NCBI GenBank assembly: GCA_021821235.1
Contig: JAKACS010000049.1
Span: 1-11,056, forward strand
Reading direction: 5' to 3'
Length of the DNA: 11,056 nucleotides
From: Bacillota bacterium
Lineage (GTDB): Bacteria > Bacillota > Bacilli > Bacillales_B > DSM-18226
Both the position numbers and the translations under genes were made by a program. Shown here piece after piece: positions 6,913 through 11,056 of this stretch (position 1 is its first letter; each line of letters opens with the position of its first letter). The notes below the pieces were generated by a model. It was not told the DNA's origin. It worked only from the letters and a program-made list of their open reading frames with translations, and did not search any database.

Positions 6913-7612
6913 ACTATCGGATGTCTCAGTGAACTATGGCAGCTTTACCGCAATCAAAAACGTCAATATCGAAGTGGAAAAGGGGGAAATTGTTGTGCTG
7001 CTCGGTTCGAATGGTGCGGGAAAAAGCACTACTTTCCGGGCAATCAGCGGTCTTGGCAAACTGACAAACGGGGATATTTTGTTTAATGGCGAGTCGTTGA
7101 AAAAGCGGACAGCCGACCGGATTGTTCAGCTGGGAATTGTTCAATGCCCAGAAGGCCGGAAGCTTTTTTCAGCAATGACTGTTCAGGAAAACTTGAAAAT
7201 GGGCGCATATATCCACAGACGGAAAAAGGAAGAAATCAGGCAATCGATTGAACACGTGTATGAATTGTTTCCGATATTAAAAGAAAAGCGGCATGATGCC
7301 GCTGGTTCGTTGAGCGGCGGGCAGCAGCAAATGCTTGCGATCGGCCGGGCATTGATGTCGAAACCGGAACTAGTAATGCTTGATGAACCTTCAATTGGGC
7401 TTGCACCTTTGATTGTTGAACAGATGTTTGAAGTTATCCAGCGAATCAACCAAGAGGGGACAACGATCCTTCTTGCGGAACAAAATGCGAATGCAGCGCT
7501 AAAAATTGCCAATAAAGGCTATGTATTTGAAAATGGCTCTGTCGTTCTGGAGGGAACTTCTGAACAATTATTTGCAAACGATGATGTCCGCAAAGCTTAT
7601 ATCGGTGCTTAG
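6905..7612 (+). CDS. livF: Liv/HAAT-type ABC importer ATPase, LivF-like
   Basis: This 235-residue second ATPase is expected to form a heterodimer with the LivG-like subunit. It starts with TTG and overlaps livG by 8 nt, so translation is probably coupled. Walker A GSNGAGKST is at residues 34-42. The Q-loop region is IVQCPEGRKLF, typical of LivF. The signature LSGGQQQM starts at 136 and is fully canonical. Walker B VMLDEPSIGLAP has D160 and E161. At the switch position LivF proteins carry Gln in EQN where most ABC ATPases carry His, and this one does too (LLAEQNA). Its intact signature serves the ATP site built on the LivG Walker motifs, so that composite site is complete while the reciprocal one is not. 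Confidence 0.93.
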   Translation: MLKLSDVSVNYGSFTAIKNVNIEVEKGEIVVLLGSNGAGKSTTFRAISGLGKLTNGDILFNGESLKKRTADRIVQLGIVQCPEGRKLFSAMTVQENLKMGAYIHRRKKEEIRQSIEHVYELFPILKEKRHDAAGSLSGGQQQMLAIGRALMSKPELVMLDEPSIGLAPLIVEQMFEVIQRINQEGTTILLAEQNANAALKIANKGYVFENGSVVLEGTSEQLFANDDVRKAYIGA

Positions 7613-7680
7613 AAGTTTAGTTGGTAAAGGGGGTGTTGCAAGGAAATTTATCTTTATAACATTCAGAATATTGAAATAAC

Positions 7681-7694
7681 AAAGGGGGACTTTG
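7681..7694 (+). promoter_or_regulatory. livJ ribosome binding site, possibly in a small hairpin
   Basis: AAAGGGGGA at 7681-7689 precedes the ATG at 7696. CAAAG (7680-7684) and CTTTG (7690-7694) could pair and leave GGGGA in the loop. The stem is only 5 bp, so any effect on translation would be modest. The 83-bp spacer before it shows no clear promoter or terminator. Confidence 0.4.
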
Positions 7695-7695
7695 A

Positions 7696-8886
7696 ATGAA
7701 AAAAACGTTTCTAATTGGAGTAATCTTTGTTTTATTTTTAGGTTTGGCTGCCTGCAGCGGAACATCGAAAACAACAAGTTCCTCAGGCAGCAATGAAACT
7801 AAAGGCGGAGAAGGGGTTGTCAACATCGGGTACAGCGGACCGTTAAGCGGACCTGCTGCTTTCTACGGAGAGCGTACATTGAACGGGGTTAAAATGGCTG
7901 CTGAGGAGATTAATAATAGCGGCGGCTTTGAAGTAAATGGGAAAAAATATAAATTAAATATCGTCTCGCTAGATGATAAATACTTACCGAACGAAACGGG
8001 AGCCAATGCCAAAAGGCTTCTTCAAGAAAACAAAACACCGATCATTTTTACACCGCACAGCGGCGGAGTATTTGCGATGCAAGTTTTTAACCAACAGCAA
8101 AAATTTATTATTGGTGCATACACAAGCGAACCGAAAGTGACCGAAGTTGGCAATAAGCTGACTGTTCGGATTCCGCCGCGGTATGACGGATACTTAAAAC
8201 CGTTTACCGACTATGCAATGAGTAAGTTCGGGAAAAAGATTGCTTTCTTGCCAACATCCTCCCAATATGGCAAAGACTGGTCAGCAAAACTTAAAACGTA
8301 TTGGGAAAAGCAGGGCGGATCAATTGTCTACAATTCGTCGATTGATTTTACAAAAGACACGGATTTCTTTACAATTGTGACGAATGCTTTAAAGGAAAAG
8401 CCTGACGTTTTATTCATCGGCGGTGCATCCGAGCCGACGGCAAAAGTGGCGAAGCAGGCGCGCGAACTTGGTTTCAAGGGTGGCTTTGTCATTATGGACC
8501 AGGCGAAGCTTGATGAAATGAAAAAGGTTACCGGGACATACGATGTTTTAAACGGTTCCATTGGAGTCATGCCACTAGTTGATTCAGATGCTCCAGCTGT
8601 TCCAGAATTTGTTAAAAAATATCGTGAAAAATACAAAGAAGATCCGGGTTCTGAAGCAGGCTTGAACTATATTGCGATGAATATTTTTGTCGGAGCCATG
8701 CAAGCAGCCGGATCAGTTGATGATCCTGAAAAAATCCGCGCGCATATGCAGGATGGAATTGATAAACTGCCTAACGATAAAAAGGTGTATAACATTCAAA
8801 AGATTGGGGCAGATGGCGGCTTTGATTCAGAACTGATCGTTGCTTCAGTTGAAAACGGGAAAATTGTTCCGATCAAGGTGAAATAA
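7696..8886 (+). CDS. livJ: Liv/HAAT-type ABC importer substrate-binding lipoprotein, LivJ-like
   Basis: This 396-residue extracytoplasmic binding protein is anchored by a lipid. A Lys-Lys N-terminus and hydrophobic core lead to the lipobox LAAC, with lipidated Cys20. A Ser/Thr/Gly-rich linker (about 21-40) follows, then a type-1 periplasmic-binding domain (Peripla_BP_6-like) from about 42 to the end. NIGYSGPLSGPAAFYGERTLNGVKMA is the typical first strand-helix unit of this family. The ligand pocket probably involves the loop around TPHSGGVF and the AYTSEP segment. The ligand cannot be named from sequence. The ATG has a good AAAGGGGGA site. The gene lies last in the importer operon after an 83-bp spacer and ends just before a hairpin terminator. 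A separate spacer fits the need for excess binding protein, but no convincing promoter is visible there. Confidence 0.93.
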   Translation: MKKTFLIGVIFVLFLGLAACSGTSKTTSSSGSNETKGGEGVVNIGYSGPLSGPAAFYGERTLNGVKMAAEEINNSGGFEVNGKKYKLNIVSLDDKYLPNETGANAKRLLQENKTPIIFTPHSGGVFAMQVFNQQQKFIIGAYTSEPKVTEVGNKLTVRIPPRYDGYLKPFTDYAMSKFGKKIAFLPTSSQYGKDWSAKLKTYWEKQGGSIVYNSSIDFTKDTDFFTIVTNALKEKPDVLFIGGASEPTAKVAKQARELGFKGGFVIMDQAKLDEMKKVTGTYDVLNGSIGVMPLVDSDAPAVPEFVKKYREKYKEDPGSEAGLNYIAMNIFVGAMQAAGSVDDPEKIRAHMQDGIDKLPNDKKVYNIQKIGADGGFDSELIVASVENGKIVPIKVK

Positions 8887-8894
8887 TTTAAACC

Positions 8895-8937
8895 AATCCT
8901 CCCAGTTTCCAAGAAACCACTGGAAAATGGGAGGATT
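8895..8937. terminator. Convergent hairpin terminator shared by the operon and the regulator gene
   Basis: AATCCTCCCA (8895-8904) pairs perfectly with TGGGAGGATT (8928-8937). After one G/A mismatch the stem continues with TTTCCA (8906-8911) and TGGAAA (8921-8926) around a 9-nt loop. It begins 8 bp after the livJ stop and ends 14 bp before the regulator stop. T-runs on both sides are short and interrupted: CTGTTTAG to the right, and TTTAAATTATTT as read on the minus strand. It probably ends both convergent transcripts. Confidence 0.75.
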
Positions 8938-8951
8938 CTGTTTAGCTGAAT

Positions 8952-10796
8952 TTATAAAACTGGAAGCTTGTCCTTAAAAAGCGGAACCAGGTTGGCAGCG
9001 AGTTGGACATTTAAAAATTGCTGATTGTCCGCCAAATCAATTCCGAGCAGCTGTTCAATTTTTTTCAGCCTGTAGGTCAACGTATTGAAATGGATTGGGA
9101 TCGATTCTGCTGCTGCCTTGCTATTTTGATTATGGTGCAAATAAGTGAATAAAGTGGCGAGGAGCTCACCCTTCCGGTTTTGATCATATTCGATAACAGG
9201 TCCCAAAATTTCAAAAATAAAGTCGATCAATTCTTCTTCCGAATTTTGCAGAAGCAGGCGCTGAACCCCTAATTCTTGGTAATGAATGACGGCTTTCGAT
9301 TGATTGTAGCTGTGAATAAACTGCAAACATTTTCCTGCTTCCTGCAAGCTTTTTGTGACTTTGGCGAGTCCTGAATGAATCCGACCAATACCAAAGGAAA
9401 CGCTTGTTCCCCAGTTTTTTAAGGCGATCTCATGTTGAAACCGTTCAATGAGCTCTTTTATTTGTAAATTGACATAAGTGGTCGATACCTTTTGCTGAAA
9501 TGAAAGCAGAATAATTACTTGATCGTGATGGCGGATGGCAAGCCCTTTTGCAAAGTTTTTCAAAAAAACACGGTTTGCCATATTTACCAAGTGTCGGACC
9601 ATGCTTGTCTGCTTTTGCGTCTGTTCTTGTTCATCAAGCTGAAGAATCATCGACATATAAAGCGCTTCTTGCTCAAACTGGTGCTGCTTGCCCCGTTGGA
9701 GGAGCTTGCTATCGATTTTCCCAGCAGAAAGCGCTTCAATTAACTCGCCATTCATTCGTTCCTCTGCTTCGAAAACCGCCTGTTCTTTCATCATTTCCAA
9801 TGAAATGACAGTGCAGGCATGCTCCAAGGCTGTAATGTCGACATCATTCATTTCAATACTTTCAGCAATGACCAATGAACCAAACAAATTTGGTTTTGTG
9901 CCGATCGGCAAAATGGTTATCTTTAGCGGCTTTTGATCGAACGACAGTTCAAACACTTGCCGCGGGAGCTTTACTATCCCCATCGATTCAACAGCTTTCG
10001 TTTTAATAGCCGACAAAATTTCGCTTGAAAGCATCGATTGATCGGTATAGAAAATCAATTCACCAAGATCATCAACCAGTATAATAGGACGACCGATTTT
10101 TTTGCGCAAATAGCGGATAATCGAGTCAAGACCTTCACCGTTCAAAACAAGGGTTGCTAAACTGTTATGAATTTCAACAGAGCGTGAAAGCCACTCATTT
10201 TGCTTTGAAATCGTATCGTTCAACAATTTTAATTGCTTCACCGTCTTTTCCTGTTCAAGATAAAGGCTGGCCTTTTCAAGTGCAACAGCTGCCTGATGGG
10301 CAATGGCTTTTAAGAGATTAATATCTTCATTAATAAAGTGAAGAGACGGATCAAACGAATCGAGTACAATCACACCGATGCATTCCTCTTTTAAAAAAAT
10401 AGGCGCGCATATCGTTGAATACGGAATGGTCGGAATCGAGTCAACCATTAATTTCCGATTCGTCTCTGACAAGGTTTCATTTGCTTTTTCCACCTCTTCC
10501 CGGTTAGGGAATATCAAACATTGCCTAGCGGAAAAAGCCATACCTGTCATTGATTCCCCGGGCCTGAGCTTGATGCTTTTGAGAATATCAGACTTGAAAC
10601 GGCTATCTGCTTTGGCTGTCAAAAAGCCGGTTTCTTTATCAAAAATGAACAGTGCACCGCCGTCTGCTGCATCGATAACGGAAACGGTCTGCACCATGAT
10701 CGCATTCATAATTGTATCAATATCCAGCGAAGAATTTAAAACGTTTGAAACCTGGATCAATGATTGCAATTGGCGATGGCTTAATGGTTCATTCAT
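8952..10796 (-). CDS. GAF-domain transcriptional regulator with PucR/CdaR-type C-terminal helix-turn-helix
   Basis: This 614-residue cytoplasmic regulator begins with a GAF ligand-sensing domain (about residues 10-175; for example ADGGALFIFD, RPGESMTGMAF, GVIVLDSF). A coiled-coil-like helix (about 175-210) and a second sensory-like region (about 210-330; PIILVDDLGELIFYTD) come next. A degenerate GGDEF-like CdaR segment (about 370-500; WGTSVSFGIGRIHSGL) leads to the PucR helix-turn-helix near 540-605, whose hallmark IHFNTLTYRLKKIE contains H569 and N571. PucR/CdaR proteins usually activate catabolic operons in response to a small molecule. The ATG at 10796 is chosen over an ATG 12 codons upstream because CAGGAGGG (10803-10810) lies 6 bases before it. 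It converges on the importer operon and is divergent from the gene at the right edge, so either or both could be targets. No GGDEF catalytic motif or phosphoacceptor domain is seen. Confidence 0.9.
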   Translation of the reverse strand: MNEPLSHRQLQSLIQVSNVLNSSLDIDTIMNAIMVQTVSVIDAADGGALFIFDKETGFLTAKADSRFKSDILKSIKLRPGESMTGMAFSARQCLIFPNREEVEKANETLSETNRKLMVDSIPTIPYSTICAPIFLKEECIGVIVLDSFDPSLHFINEDINLLKAIAHQAAVALEKASLYLEQEKTVKQLKLLNDTISKQNEWLSRSVEIHNSLATLVLNGEGLDSIIRYLRKKIGRPIILVDDLGELIFYTDQSMLSSEILSAIKTKAVESMGIVKLPRQVFELSFDQKPLKITILPIGTKPNLFGSLVIAESIEMNDVDITALEHACTVISLEMMKEQAVFEAEERMNGELIEALSAGKIDSKLLQRGKQHQFEQEALYMSMILQLDEQEQTQKQTSMVRHLVNMANRVFLKNFAKGLAIRHHDQVIILLSFQQKVSTTYVNLQIKELIERFQHEIALKNWGTSVSFGIGRIHSGLAKVTKSLQEAGKCLQFIHSYNQSKAVIHYQELGVQRLLLQNSEEELIDFIFEILGPVIEYDQNRKGELLATLFTYLHHNQNSKAAAESIPIHFNTLTYRLKKIEQLLGIDLADNQQFLNVQLAANLVPLFKDKLPVL

Positions 10797-10802
10797 TAAA
10801 AA

Positions 10803-10810
10803 CCCTCCTG
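10803..10810 (-). promoter_or_regulatory. Ribosome binding site fixing the regulator start
   Basis: Read on the minus strand, CAGGAGGG lies 6 bases before the ATG at 10796. The 12-codon extension starting at 10832 would place this site inside the coding region, so the shorter protein is preferred. Confidence 0.8.
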
Positions 10811-10835
10811 GCGAATATTGTTTAAAATACAAAAA

Positions 10836-10863
10836 ATTAAATTTCTTTTGTTTATTTTAACAA
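10836..10863 (-). promoter_or_regulatory. Candidate sigma-A promoter of the regulator gene
   Basis: On the minus strand TTGTTA (10858-10863; 4 of 6 to the -35 consensus) and TTTAAT (10836-10841; 5 of 6 to the -10 consensus) are separated by 16 bp. Transcription would start near 10829, about 33 bases before the start codon and upstream of the ribosome binding site. The region is very AT-rich, so chance matches are likely and confidence is limited. Confidence 0.35.
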
Positions 10864-10865
10864 AA
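10846..10865. promoter_or_regulatory. Inverted repeat overlapping the candidate regulator promoter (possible operator)
   Basis: TTTTGTT (10846-10852) and AACAAAA (10859-10865) form a perfect 7-bp inverted repeat with a 6-bp spacer. It overlaps the candidate -35 element of the regulator gene, where an autoregulatory operator would be expected. Low sequence complexity limits confidence. Confidence 0.3.
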
Positions 10866-11030
10866 AATGAACCAATTAGCTGATTATTTTGGGTAAAATC
10901 TTTCTTTTAATTGTATATTGTAAAATATGCACAAAAAATTTGCGAAAACTTTGTGTATTTAAACAAAGAAAAAGTTATCAAAATTTTTTAAAATAAAACA
11001 AATATTCTATCAAAAAGAGAAGGGGACCTT
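10864..11030. other. AT-rich divergent intergenic region with TTTGT/ACAAA half-sites
   Basis: With the preceding 67 bp, this forms the roughly 230-bp non-coding region between the regulator and the gene starting at the right edge. It contains CTTTGT (10949-10954) and ACAAAG (10963-10968) as an inverted repeat with an 8-bp spacer, and CACAAA (10930-10935) inverted relative to TTTGTG (10950-10955). A further ACAAA lies at 10998-11002. No confident promoter for the rightward gene could be read; TATTCT near 11003 lacks a good -35 partner. Confidence 0.5.
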
Positions 11031-11056
11031 TTGGTGATTAATGAGGATCGAATTTG
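11031..11056 (+). CDS. Start of a rightward gene, truncated by the window edge
   Basis: A ribosome-binding-like AGAAGGGGA (about 11018-11026) is followed at workable distance by TTG (11031) and in-frame GTG (11034), reading VINEDRI before the window ends. An out-of-frame ATG at 11041 is 15 bases from the site and less likely. Product unknown; too few residues are visible to assign a family. It would be transcribed divergently from the regulator and is a possible target of it. Confidence 0.35.

Noticed and set aside
7633..7659. Short leader peptide in the spacer before livJ
   Set aside because: The GTG and TTG candidates overlap or abut the G-rich site, so spacing is wrong, and the 8-9 codon peptide has no meaningful pattern.
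10797..10832. 12-codon N-terminal extension of the regulator
   Set aside because: It would translate through the CAGGAGGG site that fits the ATG at 10796.
10378..10860. Rightward frame opposite the regulator start
   Set aside because: It mirrors the regulator coding sequence and has no ribosome binding site or recognisable motif.
10927..10943. Sigma-54-like promoter (ATGCAC followed by TTGC)
   Set aside because: The spacing between elements is 7 rather than 5 bases, the GG of the -24 element is missing, and PucR-type regulators do not carry the AAA+ domain needed for sigma-54.

Overview
The window looks like chromosomal DNA from a low- to moderate-GC Bacillota, most likely a Bacillaceae member. 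The signs are strong AGGAGG-type ribosome binding sites, TTG and ATG starts, a Gram-positive style lipoprotein signal, a perfect match to the Bacillus catabolite-responsive (cre) consensus, and a PucR/CdaR-type regulator. No RNA genes, insertion sequences, phage genes or CRISPR arrays are visible. I could not run database searches, so family assignments rest on motifs read directly.

Layout: positions 1-8886 hold nine tightly packed rightward genes. In order they are the 3' part of an APH-like phosphotransferase, a ComB-like (2-phosphosulfolactate phosphatase family) protein, an HSL-type alpha/beta hydrolase, an AMP-forming acyl-CoA ligase, and a complete five-gene Liv/HAAT-type ABC importer (permeases LivH and LivM, ATPases LivG and LivF, binding lipoprotein LivJ). 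Spacing is 11 bp, 75 bp, 53 bp, 74 bp, 2 bp, 1 bp, an 8-nt overlap, and 83 bp. The operon ends at a hairpin terminator (8895-8937). It converges with a leftward gene (8952-10796) for a 614-residue GAF plus PucR-type helix-turn-helix regulator. Beyond that lies an AT-rich divergent intergenic region and the probable first codons of another rightward gene at the right edge.

Working model (inference): the Liv-type importer brings in a carboxylic acid or an amino-acid-like or ester compound, the hydrolase frees an acid from an ester or lactone, the ligase makes its CoA thioester, and the APH-like kinase may phosphorylate a hydroxyacyl-CoA, as LvaA does in levulinate catabolism and as proposed for ACAD10/11. 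The ComB-like phosphatase is the odd member and may act on a related phosphorylated intermediate. The GAF/PucR regulator is the natural candidate to sense the substrate. The cre site before the hydrolase suggests carbon catabolite repression by CcpA.

The points most worth a second look are the kinase/phosphatase/hydrolase/ligase/importer combination, the degenerate ABC signature in LivG paired with a canonical one in LivF, the Leu in place of the usual Arg in the ComB motif, the perfect 14-bp hairpin before livH, and the cre site.
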